A stretch of 64,000 bases of DNA from positions 1,922,001-1,986,000 of the forward strand of contig NZ_JAPEPZ010000001.1 in assembly GCF_026339875.1 (NCBI RefSeq). The letters run 5' to 3'. Both the position numbers and the translations under genes were made by a program. The stretch comes from Streptomyces sp. NBC_01571. Lineage in GTDB: Bacteria > Actinomycetota > Actinomycetes > Streptomycetales > Streptomycetaceae. Shown here in pieces: positions 1 to 9,034 of this stretch. Every line of letters starts with the position of its first letter. The stretch's first letter is position 1. The notes under the pieces are model-generated. The model saw nothing but the letters and a program-made list of their open reading frames with translations, was not told where the DNA came from and ran no database searches.

Positions 1-11
1 GGGCTACTGAA

Positions 12-1751
12 ATGGCACAGCACAAGGAACTGGGAACGGGCCCTGCGGGCCGCCCGCGCGCGGCCAAGGAGCTTCCGGTGGACGACGATCGGCAGCAGGC
101 CGACGAGCCGCAGAGCAGCGCATACGCCTACTGGGACTCGCGCTCGGACGAGCCGATCGACGCCGAGGTGATCGACGAGCCCGGACCGGAGGACGCAGAC
201 GGTTCGCGCGCCTGGCGCGAGCGGCTCCGGGACCGCGCCCGCGGGTTCTTCGGCGCGAAGACACAGGATCGGATGGCCGACCGCGAGCGCGTGCACGGGA
301 TCGACGTCGACCGGGCAGAGGACGAGACCGAGGGCCTGGAACAGCGCGAGCAGCTGCTCAAGCTTCGGGCGGAGACGCGGCTGGCCGGCGAGAAGTACAT
401 GGCCTCGCTGCGTGACTCGAAGCTGCTGGTGCCCGGCTTCAACGACGAGGAACGGACGCAGGAGCTCGGCGTCATGCACCACGTCTACATGCAGATGATG
501 ATGCAGTCGTGTCTCAAGCCGCTCTCGCGCGGAGTGAATGCCAACTCGATCATCCAGGCCGTCGGCATGGTGATGACGATGCGGATGCTCGCCCCGGACT
601 TCAAGAAGGAGATGGACAGCTACCTTCAGCCCCTCAAGGACAAGATCCAGGAACGCATCGACACCAGGACCCGCGGCATGATCGCCTCTGCCGAGAGCGG
701 CATCGCGCACCGGCAGAGGATCTTCAAGGACGTGCCGAGCGACGCCCGGCGCGAGCGCCTCATCGGCAGCACCGATCCGCGTGACCACCTGACGAAGAAG
801 TGGCGCAAGCGCTTCGACGCCATGCAGCACCGTGAGCGCGGCCACCGGGAGATGTTCACCCCGGACTCGGCAGCCATGACCGAGGTCGCGCTCATGGAGA
901 ACGCCTTCTGGAAGATGCGTGAGCCGGGCGCGGACGCCGGCCTGATCCGCGACAGCTACCGGGCGATGCGCAAGCGGCTGCACGAGCAGATGCGCGAAGA
1001 CGGCCTGGAGCGCCAGGAGGTCGTCCAGCGCGCGCGAATGATCATCGGCGAGCGGATGGAGTACGAGCCCGAGCTGCGCACGATGTTCAACGGCGTGGCC
1101 CACGGCCGGATCGTCAAGGCTCCCGCGCACGAGGAGCGGATCGCAGGCTCCGACCGGGTCCGCACGGTCTGGAGCGGGGAGTTCGACGACCAGCTGGGTC
1201 AGCGTCTGCCCGAGGACGGGATGTTCACGCTGCGCCGGCCCATGGATGCGGACGCCCACCAGGTCCAGCTCGCCGAGACGATGAAGACCTCGCTGCTCGA
1301 CGCGCTGGGCCGCAGCGACCAAGAGGGCTACGGGGGCAACATGCTCGGCTACCTGGTCGGCTTCGCGGCACAGAAGCAGGGCCTGGACACCAGCGGACTG
1401 CCCGACACGCTCCAGCACCGCCTGGACCAGTCCGAGGTGATGATCGCGAGCATGGACATCGACGGCCTGCCGCCCGAGGAGCAGCAGCGGGTCTACTCCA
1501 ACGCTTACGTCGACGCGATGGAGGCGGTGAACGAGAAGTACCCGGATCTTGAGGCCGAGCTGAAGCGGAGCCTCGGGGAGAACTGGCAGCAGACGCTGCA
1601 GACGGCGGTCGACGACCCGGGTGCCTTCTTCGAGGAGCAGCGGCTCAAGCCGCGGTCGCGCCCTACGGGTCCGTCGTCCGAGCAGGAGGCCGGCCCGCAG
1701 AACGAGAGCCCGAACGCTGAGGCCGATTCCGAGGACTACCAGCCCGCCTGA
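12..1751 (+). CDS. Hypothetical protein, 579 aa, methionine-rich helical
   Basis: I do not recognise this family. The protein is charged and mostly helical. An acidic, low-complexity N-terminus (residues 1-80) is followed by a helical core with methionine clusters such as YMQMMMQS near residue 160, and it ends in a disordered Ser/Glu/Pro tail. There is no signal peptide or membrane segment. The ATG at 12 is the first in frame, but no stop separates it from the window edge, so the true start may lie upstream. A TGA at 8-10 in another frame may end an upstream gene overlapping it. A second hypothetical gene follows 41 bp downstream on the same strand, suggesting an operon. Confidence 0.8.
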   Translation: MAQHKELGTGPAGRPRAAKELPVDDDRQQADEPQSSAYAYWDSRSDEPIDAEVIDEPGPEDADGSRAWRERLRDRARGFFGAKTQDRMADRERVHGIDVDRAEDETEGLEQREQLLKLRAETRLAGEKYMASLRDSKLLVPGFNDEERTQELGVMHHVYMQMMMQSCLKPLSRGVNANSIIQAVGMVMTMRMLAPDFKKEMDSYLQPLKDKIQERIDTRTRGMIASAESGIAHRQRIFKDVPSDARRERLIGSTDPRDHLTKKWRKRFDAMQHRERGHREMFTPDSAAMTEVALMENAFWKMREPGADAGLIRDSYRAMRKRLHEQMREDGLERQEVVQRARMIIGERMEYEPELRTMFNGVAHGRIVKAPAHEERIAGSDRVRTVWSGEFDDQLGQRLPEDGMFTLRRPMDADAHQVQLAETMKTSLLDALGRSDQEGYGGNMLGYLVGFAAQKQGLDTSGLPDTLQHRLDQSEVMIASMDIDGLPPEEQQRVYSNAYVDAMEAVNEKYPDLEAELKRSLGENWQQTLQTAVDDPGAFFEEQRLKPRSRPTGPSSEQEAGPQNESPNAEADSEDYQPA

Positions 1752-1792
1752 GGGCGATCCGAGAACACGAACAAGGAGCAGGAGGAAGGGCC

Positions 1793-2158
1793 ATGAGCCA
1801 GGAACAGAATGAGGGACAGCAGGTCAGGTTCGGCTCACGTTTTGCGCGGATGTTCGGCTACGTCACGCCGGAGGACCGGAGCCGATGGGAGCAGCAGCGG
1901 GCGCAGAACAAGCCGAACGTCAACGCGATCAAGCAGGGCACGAAGTCGGCGCTGGGCTCGATGATGGAGTTCGGGGAGCGCAACATCGGCGCGAAGCTCG
2001 ATGCCGCCCACCGCGTAGCGGCGCAGCAGCGGTTCGAGGAGTCCCACGACAGGGTCGTGAACCAGCGCCGCGATCCGAACACGCGGAACATCATCGAATC
2101 GGTCGACTACGAGCCCAAGGACGACCGGGAGGAGATCGAGCCGGATCTGGAGCTCTAG
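1793..2158 (+). CDS. Hypothetical protein, 121 aa
   Basis: This is a small, charged, soluble protein with no recognisable domain. An excellent ribosome-binding site (AGGAGGAAGG, about 1779-1788) sits just before the ATG and fixes the start. The sequence is predicted helical, rich in Arg, Gln and Glu, and ends in an acidic tail. It follows the 579-aa gene by 41 bp and probably shares its transcript. Function unknown. Confidence 0.8.
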   Translation: MSQEQNEGQQVRFGSRFARMFGYVTPEDRSRWEQQRAQNKPNVNAIKQGTKSALGSMMEFGERNIGAKLDAAHRVAAQQRFEESHDRVVNQRRDPNTRNIIESVDYEPKDDREEIEPDLEL

Positions 2159-2214
2159 CCGAATGGGCCAAGACAAGCGTAGCGAGTGGCACTCTATAAG
2201 CCCGTCTCTCCTTC

Positions 2215-2241
2215 TCGACTCGTTACTATCTTCGATAGACT
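2215..2241 (+). promoter_or_regulatory. Candidate promoter/operator upstream of the HU gene
   Basis: An A/T-richer gap precedes the HU gene. It contains TCGACT (2215-2220) and a -10-like TAGACT (2236-2241) with a 15-bp spacer. TCGACT/AGTCGA hexamers recur in other upstream gaps of this region (6709, 34297, 45365). This is a by-eye call. Confidence 0.3.
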
Positions 2242-2285
2242 GGTTTCTCAGCGAAACCGCGTCATGAAGGACGACAGGACAGGGT

Positions 2286-2675
2286 GTGGGTATGGAGACG
2301 ACGACGAATCCGCGTGTCAGTAAGCGCGAGTTCATCTCTCGGGTCGCGACTCGCAGCGGGTTGCCGATCCGGGTGGTGAACAAGGTGTACGAGTCGCTGC
2401 TCGGCGAACTCACGGGCGCAGTCAGCTGCGGAGAGACGGTCGTGCTCACGAGCTTCGGCCGCTTCTACCGACAGGACCACAAGGGCCACAAGGTGCGCTT
2501 CGGCAAGAGCAACGTCGACGACTACGTGGTGCTGAAGTTCTCCGCGTCGAGCAGCTTCAACCGCCGGCTCGGCGGCGATGAGGACGAGATCTCACCGGAG
2601 ACCTACGGGATGATCGAGGATGCCGACGAGTTCGAGAACGTCATTGAGGATCGTGAGCTACGGGCCGCGTCGTAG
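2286..2675 (+). CDS. HU/IHF-family DNA-binding protein
   Basis: A histone-like dimeric protein expected to bend or compact DNA. The family fold is visible: an N-terminal helical pair (residues 12-45), then the conserved strand-turn containing LTSFGRF (about 54-60), a short beta arm and a final helix around FNRRL. The usual Arg/Lys-rich arm with its proline is shortened and atypical (KVRFGKSNVDDYVVLKF), and a 35-residue acidic tail is added, so its DNA contacts probably differ from housekeeping HU. The start is GTG at 2286, or ATG at 2292. Replicon-borne HU proteins are common on large plasmids and phages. The IS701-family element begins 20 bp after the stop. Confidence 0.85.
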   Translation: MGMETTTNPRVSKREFISRVATRSGLPIRVVNKVYESLLGELTGAVSCGETVVLTSFGRFYRQDHKGHKVRFGKSNVDDYVVLKFSASSSFNRRLGGDEDEISPETYGMIEDADEFENVIEDRELRAAS

Positions 2676-2808
2676 GCAACGAGGAGCCAGCAGAAAAAGA
2701 GAACCCCCGTGATGCACTCGACTTTCGACGTTTTCGCGGGTCGCTCTGGCGAGTGTGGCTGTTGGCGTTTGGGTCCTGCGGTCTTGGCGGCGGTCGTAGG
2801 GTGAGGCT

Positions 2809-3540
2809 GTGGATGAGCGGCTTGTAGAGCAGGTACGGCAACTGGACCAGCAGGGTCGGTCGGTGAAGGCGATTGCCAGGACGTTGGGGGTGGGCGTCAG
2901 GGATGTTGGCGGGGTGCTCAACGGTGCCGTGCAGGTCTCGGCGTCGGTGCGTGACGAGCCGCGTTGCTGGGTGAACGCCGGCTGGAGCCGCAGCGTGGAT
3001 CTTGAGGGCGCGCCGCAGTGGGCGGCCTTGGACCCTGGGGCTTCTGACGCCGAGGAGGTGCGTGGCCTTGTCGCCGTGCTCGTCGCCGCGGACAGTACGC
3101 GCTCCGCGAAGGCGCAGGTCGCCGGGTTCCTGCTGGATGTGTGGTGTCTGGGGGTGAAGAACGCGCTTGCCCCGGAGTCGATGGGCGAGAGGCAACTGAG
3201 CGGGCACCGGGCGGTTTACTTCGGCGCCTTCGAGGGGCATGTGCCGGTTCCTGCCGAGCTTGCCCGCGCCCTGGTGTTCGGTGCCGCCGCCTACGCTCGC
3301 GGCCTCGGGTTCGATCCCGAGGCGGACTTCGAGGCCGCCGCCGCTGTCCTCGGTGAGCCCGCCGGTCCCTGCCCGATCCGCTTCGGCCGCGATGGCAAGC
3401 CCTTCTACGTCAACGGCCCCTATGACGATCCCGAGGCGGTGGCGCGGACGTTGCGGCGCGCCGTAGGTGACGACGGCTTCCACTGTGCCATTGCCTTCCC
3501 CGAGCAGCCGCGGCGTCGGTTGTCCTGGTCGCGCCGGTAG
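2809..3540 (+). CDS. IS701 passenger protein with N-terminal helix-turn-helix
   Basis: A 243-aa protein encoded inside the IS701 inverted repeats, ahead of the transposase. Residues 1-35 form a resolvase-like HTH (VRQLDQQGRSVKAIARTLGV), which suggests DNA binding. The remaining about 200 residues contain no motif I recognise. The GTG start at 2809 is supported by the position of the HTH; no strong ribosome-binding site is seen. Its enclosure within the inverted repeats suggests a role in control of transposition or simple hitch-hiking. Function is inferred only. Confidence 0.7.
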   Translation: MDERLVEQVRQLDQQGRSVKAIARTLGVGVRDVGGVLNGAVQVSASVRDEPRCWVNAGWSRSVDLEGAPQWAALDPGASDAEEVRGLVAVLVAADSTRSAKAQVAGFLLDVWCLGVKNALAPESMGERQLSGHRAVYFGAFEGHVPVPAELARALVFGAAAYARGLGFDPEADFEAAAAVLGEPAGPCPIRFGRDGKPFYVNGPYDDPEAVARTLRRAVGDDGFHCAIAFPEQPRRRLSWSRR

Positions 3541-3673
3541 GCCGGACCCCGGGGCGGGGGAGCCCGGTGGCTATCACCTTGACGGGTGAGGCACCGGGTG
3601 TCCGGGCCCGTGGTGGGCGGGGCCGCGGCAGCATCGGTGGTGTGGCGACCGCGCCCGGGGAGGGATACCTGCG

Positions 3674-4990
3674 ATGCCGACTGTGCCCGCTTCGCTGTTC
3701 GCCGTACTGGAGTTGGTACGGGGCAACTTCACCGCGCCGACGTTTCGAACCTTCACGGCGCTGGTCACGGGTCTGATCGCGCAGACCGGGCGGTGCACGG
3801 TGACCGGGATGCTCACCGGTGTCGGGTTGACGCGCGCATGGTCCCACGACCGCGCCCACACCTTCTTCTCCCGCGCCCCGTGGAACCCGGACATCCTGGG
3901 CATCTCCCTGTCCCACCTGGTCGTGCGCCAACTCCTGCCCGCAGGTGCGGTGTTGACGGTGGCGGTGGACGACACGCTGTTCAAGCGGCGCGGGAAGAAG
4001 GTCTTCGGTGCGGCCTGGCAGCACGACGGCGCGGCCACCGGACCCCGGGGTGTCGGGCGCGGGACCTGCTTCGTCGTCATCGGCCTGGTCGTCGACCTGC
4101 CCTTCCTGGCCCGGCCGGTGTGCCTTCCTGTCATGGCCCGGCTGTGGCGACCCGGGCAGGAAGGCAGCAAAGTCGACATCGCCGCGTCCATGATCCGCCT
4201 GCTGGCCGCCTGCCACCACGGCCGGCGCGTTCATGTCGTCGCGGACGCCGCCTACCACGGCAAAGCCTTACGCGATCTGCCCGCGACCTGCACCTTCACC
4301 ACCCGACTGCCCGCACCCTCGGTCCTGTTCGCCCAGGCCCCGCCCAGGACCGGCAAACGCGGGCGCCCCGCGCTCAAGGGCGCGCGACTGGGCACGCCCG
4401 CCCAGCTCGCGGCCACCGCCGACTTCGCTCCCGTACAGGTCACGCGCTACCAACGTACCGAGCAGGTGCATCTGGCCGAGGTCACCTGCCTGTGGTACGG
4501 CTCCTTCCACACCCGCACCGTGCGCGTGATCCTGCTCCGCGACGACACCACCGACACCGGCTACGACCTGGCCCTGGTCACCACCGACCTGACCAGCAGC
4601 CCGGCCGAGCTGATCACCCGTTACGCGCGGCGCTGGTCGATCGAGGTCACCTTCGCCGAGGCCCGCGGCCTGCTCGGAGCCGGCCAGGCCCACAACCGCA
4701 CCCGGGCCGCGGTGGAACGCACCGTGCCCTTCGCCCTGTACTGCTACACGATCACGGTCGTCTGGTACGCACTGCACGGCCACCAGCCCGGCGACGTGGC
4801 CGAGCACCGCGAGCGCGCCCCCTGGTACACCACCAAGACCGACCCGTCACTGTCCGACATGGTCGCCAAGCTCCGACGGGTGATCATCGCCGCCCGATTT
4901 ATGCCCACCCGCCCAGGTCAGCCCACCGAGCAGGAAATCCGCACCGTCCAGCAGGCATGGGCCGCGGCCAGCACCGACGCCGCCGCGTGA
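3674..4990 (+). CDS. IS701-family transposase
   Basis: A DDE transposase of 438 aa, close to the family norm. The first catalytic Asp region reads VAVDDTLFKRRGKK (about residue 98), and the C-terminal part around RRWSIEVTFAEARGLLGAG carries the conserved Glu. It is intact. The stop lies 63 bp inside the right terminal repeat, so the element looks potentially functional. Confidence 0.9.
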   Translation: MPTVPASLFAVLELVRGNFTAPTFRTFTALVTGLIAQTGRCTVTGMLTGVGLTRAWSHDRAHTFFSRAPWNPDILGISLSHLVVRQLLPAGAVLTVAVDDTLFKRRGKKVFGAAWQHDGAATGPRGVGRGTCFVVIGLVVDLPFLARPVCLPVMARLWRPGQEGSKVDIAASMIRLLAACHHGRRVHVVADAAYHGKALRDLPATCTFTTRLPAPSVLFAQAPPRTGKRGRPALKGARLGTPAQLAATADFAPVQVTRYQRTEQVHLAEVTCLWYGSFHTRTVRVILLRDDTTDTGYDLALVTTDLTSSPAELITRYARRWSIEVTFAEARGLLGAGQAHNRTRAAVERTVPFALYCYTITVVWYALHGHQPGDVAEHRERAPWYTTKTDPSLSDMVAKLRRVIIAARFMPTRPGQPTEQEIRTVQQAWAAASTDAAA

Positions 4991-5080
4991 CTCCCCGAGC
5001 CTGTCAGAACGTCGAAAGTCGAGTGATGCACAGGCATCACGGGGGTTCTCTTTATGGCGGGACGAGCCCAGTTGCGACGC

Positions 5081-5203
5081 TCAGCCGTCGGCGATGGCAA
5101 AGATCAGCACGAGCACGATGACCAGGACGATGAGCACGCCAGCCCCGGCGAGGAGGTGCTCCCACCCCAGCGGCGAGTTGATCCAGCCCATGAAGTCGTT
5201 CAC
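5081..5203 (-). CDS. Small single-span membrane protein, 40 aa
   Basis: Starts at GTG 5203, overlapping the stop of the preceding 40-aa gene (GTGA), so the two are translationally coupled. The N-terminus NDFMGWINSPLGWEHL is followed by one very hydrophobic segment (LAGAGVLIVLVIVLVLIF) and a short acidic end. DF-[I/M]-GW followed by a Pro also occurs in the 113-aa membrane protein two genes upstream, suggesting related modules. Function unknown. Confidence 0.7.
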   Translation of the reverse strand: MNDFMGWINSPLGWEHLLAGAGVLIVLVIVLVLIFAIADG

Positions 5204-5322
5204 AGGCCGGCGAAGGTGCTCGCGATCGAGGCGAAGAAGCCGGTGACCCATCCGCCGATGACCGCCAGACTGACGCCGCCGATCAGACCGAGAGCGATGA
5301 TGGCACGAGCACTCTTGAACAT
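5200..5322 (-). CDS. Small membrane protein, 40 aa
   Basis: ATG at 5322 is preceded by a GCAGGACC ribosome-binding site; an alternative in-frame ATG lies at 5334. The protein is a positively charged N-terminus (MFKSAR) followed by a glycine-rich hydrophobic span and a short amphipathic end. It is sandwiched between the 113-aa and 40-aa membrane genes with a 23-bp gap and a 4-bp overlap respectively, so the three form one operon. Holin-like or signalling-peptide roles are possible but unproven. Confidence 0.7.
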   Translation of the reverse strand: MFKSARAIIALGLIGGVSLAVIGGWVTGFFASIASTFAGL

Positions 5323-5345
5323 GGTCCTGCACATGACGCCCCGCA

Positions 5346-5687
5346 CTACTTCCGGTCCTCGAAGAGCAGGTAGTACAGCCCGATGTGCGGGATGACGAGG
5401 GCCGCCAGCGCGATCCAGGCCCGCCCCGGGTCCTCGACCACCCAGCCGATGAAGTCCCTGACGGGTCCGACGTAGGCCAGTACGGGGGCGAACAGCTCAG
5501 TGCGGAAGATGACGTGGAAGATGCCGTAGGCCATGCCGAGGGCGATCGCCAGTCCGATGCCGCGCCGTACGAAGAGGGCGCAACGAGGACTGATCAACCG
5601 GCGGCGTCCCGCGGTTGTGCTGGACTGGGGTTCAGCATCCAGAGCTGCCGCCTGGGTCACTGGCTCGTAGTCGTACATCGCCACCAT
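5346..5687 (-). CDS. Membrane protein with two predicted spans, 113 aa
   Basis: A cytosolic, Arg-rich N-terminus of about 40 residues is followed by two hydrophobic segments (IGLAIALGMAYGIFHVIF and WIALAALVIPHIGLYYLL) separated by a loop containing VRDFIGWVVEDP. That loop motif resembles the start of the 40-aa protein at 5081. It is first gene of a three-gene small-membrane-protein operon. A -10-like TAGAAT lies in the A/T-rich leader at about 5720. No homologue is recognised. Confidence 0.75.
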   Translation of the reverse strand: MVAMYDYEPVTQAAALDAEPQSSTTAGRRRLISPRCALFVRRGIGLAIALGMAYGIFHVIFRTELFAPVLAYVGPVRDFIGWVVEDPGRAWIALAALVIPHIGLYYLLFEDRK

Positions 5688-5762
5688 CTCGCTCTTATCA
5701 AATAGCTATTACCTCCATTCTATGAGAAACCATCAATGGTCAGAAGAATCGCGAATTACAGG

Positions 5763-6275
5763 TCACTCGAACTGGAGGTCAGGCTCATCCGCGGATGGCG
5801 TGCCGAAGCTGCTGATCGAGCGCTGTCGGGGTCGTGAGGGACTCGCGATCGGCTCGCGCTGCGCAGCCAGCTCGGCGAGAGTGAAGCCCACGGGGCGACC
5901 GAGGCGCTGGCCGGCCATGTAGTAGGCCTGCCCGTTCGCGCGTTCACCCAGGGCGATGATCTCGCGGGTGACGGGCTCGCCCGGGCGCTGGGGCGCGCGC
6001 TCCCGCCAGACGATCCGGTGCGAGGGCTTCGCATTCGGATCCGCGCCGACGTACGTGGTCTCGCAATCAGAGAGGTCGGGATAACTGGGCATGTACTCCA
6101 GCGGGTGCGTGCTCGGCGCGCCCTGCTGGATCCGGCCCAACTGGTTGAGAGCCACGCGCAGGAGCCGGTCCTCCGGTCCATGAGGGTGCATCACCGCGGC
6201 GTCGTGGAGCGTCTGGAGGTCCTGCTTGAGACCGGTCGTCGGCAGAAGGCGGACGGGAGACCGACGCTCACTCAT
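5763..6275 (-). CDS. RelE/ParE-like toxin of a type II toxin-antitoxin pair
   Basis: A 170-aa protein whose core (about residues 10-145) fits the RelE-superfamily pattern seen in actinobacteria: helical start (GLKQDLQTLHDA), then HPLEYMPSYPDLSDCETTYVG, the strand HRIVWRERAP, and EIIALGER followed by a Tyr-containing helix. Such proteins usually inhibit translation or gyrase. ATG 6275 overlaps the antitoxin stop by 8 bp and has an AGGAGAA ribosome-binding site, so it is translationally coupled to its partner, the usual antitoxin-first order. An extra disordered tail of about 25 residues follows the toxin fold. Confidence 0.65.
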   Translation of the reverse strand: MSERRSPVRLLPTTGLKQDLQTLHDAAVMHPHGPEDRLLRVALNQLGRIQQGAPSTHPLEYMPSYPDLSDCETTYVGADPNAKPSHRIVWRERAPQRPGEPVTREIIALGERANGQAYYMAGQRLGRPVGFTLAELAAQREPIASPSRPRQRSISSFGTPSADEPDLQFE

Positions 6276-6675
6276 CACGCTTCTCCTGCTGGGCAGCACG
6301 ATGCCCATCCGCCCACTGCTGACCGAGCGGGCCAAGGCTCTCGGCGAGCTCTTCGATGGTCATGCTCGCCTCGCCGGAAGCGTCGGACTCCTGGGTGCGA
6401 CGGGAGAGCTCGGCCTGGAAAGCAGCCTCAGCGTGGACGTGGGCCGCGTGGTCGTACTTCATGAGGCGCACGAACGCGGCGAAGGGGATGATCGCGGCCT
6501 CGGGCTTGTTGCCGTCCCCGAAGATCAGCGGCGTGATCTCGCCGCGGCGATAGAGGTTCAGCATCGTGGCGAGGTCCTCGCGCCTGAGCTGGTCGGTCGG
6601 GACGACATTGACGGAGAACTTCGGGAGCTCGGCGTCGGGAGTGCCGTTGTCGTGAGCGTTGCTGTTGTGAGTCAT
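6268..6675 (-). CDS. Phd/YefM-like antitoxin
   Basis: A 135-aa protein with a central Phd-type segment, LATMLNLYRRGEITPLIFGD, followed by KPEAAIIPFAAFVRLMKYD, which corresponds to the family's pattern of a strand, a turn with Gly/Asn-Lys-Pro, and a helix. The variable C-terminal half would wrap the toxin encoded immediately downstream (8-bp overlap). An operator-like inverted repeat lies 34-68 bp upstream, consistent with autoregulation by the antitoxin or complex. Confidence 0.65.
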   Translation of the reverse strand: MTHNSNAHDNGTPDAELPKFSVNVVPTDQLRREDLATMLNLYRRGEITPLIFGDGNKPEAAIIPFAAFVRLMKYDHAAHVHAEAAFQAELSRRTQESDASGEASMTIEELAESLGPLGQQWADGHRAAQQEKRDE

Positions 6676-6708
6676 AGCTTCAGCCTAATCAGTCAGGAAT
6701 AGCTTGTC

Positions 6709-6743
6709 ATCGACTCGCATACGACTTTGTTCGCCGAGTCGAT
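6709..6743 (-). promoter_or_regulatory. Operator-like palindrome upstream of the toxin-antitoxin pair
   Basis: A perfect inverted repeat ATCGACTCG / CGAGTCGAT (6709-6717 and 6735-6743) has a 17-bp spacer containing another CGACT. It sits just upstream of the antitoxin start at 6675, the usual place for a Phd-type operator. Confidence 0.5.
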
Positions 6744-6806
6744 AAGGACATCGAATGGTCGATCGCTCCGCCTCTGAGAGACGGAGCGGTTAGGGGAAAG
6801 AAGAGA

Positions 6807-6847
6807 CCCGTGCCCCAGTCCCGCACGGTGCGGAGCCGGGGCACGGG
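6807..6847. terminator. Perfect hairpin between divergent blocks
   Basis: CCCGTGCCCC (6807-6816) pairs exactly with GGGGCACGGG (6838-6847). A smaller hairpin lies in the loop. It lies just past the end of the gene at 6873-9034 and probably terminates that transcript. Confidence 0.6.
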
Positions 6848-6872
6848 CCCTGATGGATGGACGGTCGCGACT

Positions 6873-9034
6873 TCAGAAGTTCCCCTCGTCGGTGAGGTCG
6901 ACGGTGAGGTCAGCGCCCTCGTCGGGGCGCAGCAGCGCGAGAGTACCGAGCGCCGCGGACAGAACCTCGTCATCCAGGTCGGCAGTCCCGGCCGGGGGTA
7001 GAGGGGCGGGCGGCCTGCTCGTCGCGGACGGCCATGGGCAGCATGGCGGCAGCCTGCGACCGGTAGTCCTCCAGGCCCTGGGCGTACGTCCCGGCCGCGG
7101 TGATCCAGCCGTACCGGGCGGAGTGCAGGCGGCCGGCCCGGAACGTGTAGCCGGTCAGCCGACCGCGCTCGGTACGCTCGGCCTGGAATGCCTCGGCGTG
7201 CGGGTACGTGCGTTCCACGCGGGCGCGGGCCTGGTCCTCGGTCAGCTCGTCCGGCTGCGGGCGGTCGCACAGGCCGCACAGGCGGGTGTTGGGCACGCCG
7301 TCGACCACCTCGTCCACCTCTATGACCACGTACACGCAGCACTCCCGGCACGGCACGTCCACGCGGCGCACGCGCCGGCGGAACTCCAGCCGGTCTTCGA
7401 GCGTGAAGCGGAGCGGCCCGGCGCTGATGCCGTCCAGGACCAGCCACACGTGAGCGTTGGTGGTCTTGTCCACCTGGAGACCCTTGACCTCCATCGCCTG
7501 GCCGTCGACCACTACCAGGTCGCCGTCCTTGGCGTGGCAGGCCAGGCCGCGGGGGCGCGGCGGGTGGTAGAAGACGGCCGTGGTGTCGCGCATGGTCAGC
7601 TCCTCGCGGCTGCCGCGTGCGGGGCGGCAGCTCCCCGGCCACACCCACATGACGCCCTGCTGGCGGTCGTGCTGGGCGAGCTTGCCGGAGGGCAGCAGGG
7701 GCGCGGTGTGGTCGTCGTAGCCGCACAAGCCGGTCGGGCCGTCGTACTCGGCCGGGCCGTGGAACGGCACGGCCAGGCGGCTGCGCACCTCGACGGCGGC
7801 GGCCTGGGTCACCCGGCCGTCCGTGCCCGTGTACGCCTCGGCACGCAGGACGGCGCGGCGTCCCTGGACCTTCCAATCCTGGTCGACCTGCTCGGCGACC
7901 TCCATCACCTGGGTGACCGGCACGCCCAGTTCGCCGGCGATCTCGGCGACCTCCACGGGCCACGCCTGGGCCACGGCGTCCTTGGCGGCGTCCAGGTCGT
8001 GGTGGAACCCGACCTTGCCGTCGCGGCGCTCAGCGTAGGGGGCCCAGGCGGCGTAGCGGCCGCGGCGCATGCGGGCGCCCTCATCGTGGACGGTGCCCAG
8101 GAAGGTGCCGCCGCGGACGACGGCCCAGCGGGCGGCGCCGTCCGACTCCAGGCGCACTGTGTCCGGGTCCAGGGCGGCGGCCATGCACTCCAGAACCTCG
8201 GTGGGCTCGGCGGTCACCACGGCGATGTGCTCAGCCATGGGGGCGTCGTCCAGGCCGGTGCGGCGGGCGAGGAGGGCGGCCTGGTCAGCCTGCCACCGGT
8301 ACTCGCTGCCGTCGCCCTGGCTGATGATGTTGCGGACGGACACCCAGTGGTAGTGGGCGCGGGCGCCGTGGCCGGTGCGGAACGTCCAGGCGATACGCTC
8401 GCCGTCCGGCAGGTCGACCGGCTGGAAGGCGTGGGCGGTGGCGTGGCTGGCCAGGACGAGCGTCCGGGCAGACCTCGGTCACCAGCTCCTGACGGCGCGC
8501 CTGGTCGTCCTGGTCGGCGCGGTGAAGGACGTGGGGGGCGACCAGGTCGGCACCGCCGTCGTCCCAGCGCACGGCCTGGTAGGCGTAGGGGGCGGCGCCG
8601 TCCGCCACGCCGAACGTGGTGCCGGTGCGCTCGGTGTCCTTGGCGCGCATGACCACCCGGGTGCCGTCCGTGTAGTAGGTCAACTCCGGGTCGAACATGG
8701 TCGCGGTCGTGACGGTGTCGGCATCCAGGGGGCGCACGCGCCGCTCGATGTCGGCGACCTTGGCGGCCTGGTCGTCCTCCGCTGGGGCTGCCGGGGTCTG
8801 CTCGGCGGCGCCGGCGGCGGGGGCCTCGGTCTCGGCCGGCGGCTCGGTAGCCAGGACCTCCACGGCGCGCTTGCAGGGGCCGCACGCCTTGCGGTCGGCG
8901 GCCTCCTGGGCGGTCAGCTCCCGGGACACCAGTCGACCGCAGCCGATGGTGTGGGAGTGGAACGTGTCCTTGCGGACGTAGTGCACGGCCTTGCCATTGC
9001 CGACCTGGGCTGGGGCGGTGGTGATCGCGGACAT
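6873..9034 (-). pseudogene. Frameshifted hypothetical gene (about 719 aa if restored)
   Basis: Three reading frames join into one protein. ATG 9034 (ribosome-binding site AGGAGAACC) begins an N-terminal part with a CG-x8-C-x13-CGPCK type Cys set. Near 8455-8465 the frame shifts, and a second frame runs on as HATAHAFQPVDLPDGERIAW and beyond. Near a G5 run (6994-6998) it shifts again and ends at 6873 with a tail like that of the neighbouring gene (SAALGTLALLRPDEGADL). Removing one base at each site gives one continuous frame. A C-terminal Cys pair set (CRECC ... CGLC) suggests zinc binding. Function unknown; either real decay or uncorrected indels. Confidence 0.6.

Larger units (their letters stand above)
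2696..5053 (+). mobile_element. IS701-family element with passenger gene
   Basis: The element is bounded by inverted repeats sharing AAAGAGAACCCCCGTGATG (left 2696-2714, right complement ending at 5053), followed by a second matched block, CTCGACTTTCGACGTT. The right end has 9 extra bases between the two blocks. It carries a transposase gene and an upstream same-strand passenger gene. I see no clear target duplication. It lies between the convergent HU gene and small membrane-protein genes and interrupts neither. Confidence 0.8.

Noticed and set aside
3586..5121. 511-codon frame overlapping the IS701 transposase in another frame
   Set aside because: Arg/Pro/His-rich shadow of the transposase, which has clear family motifs.
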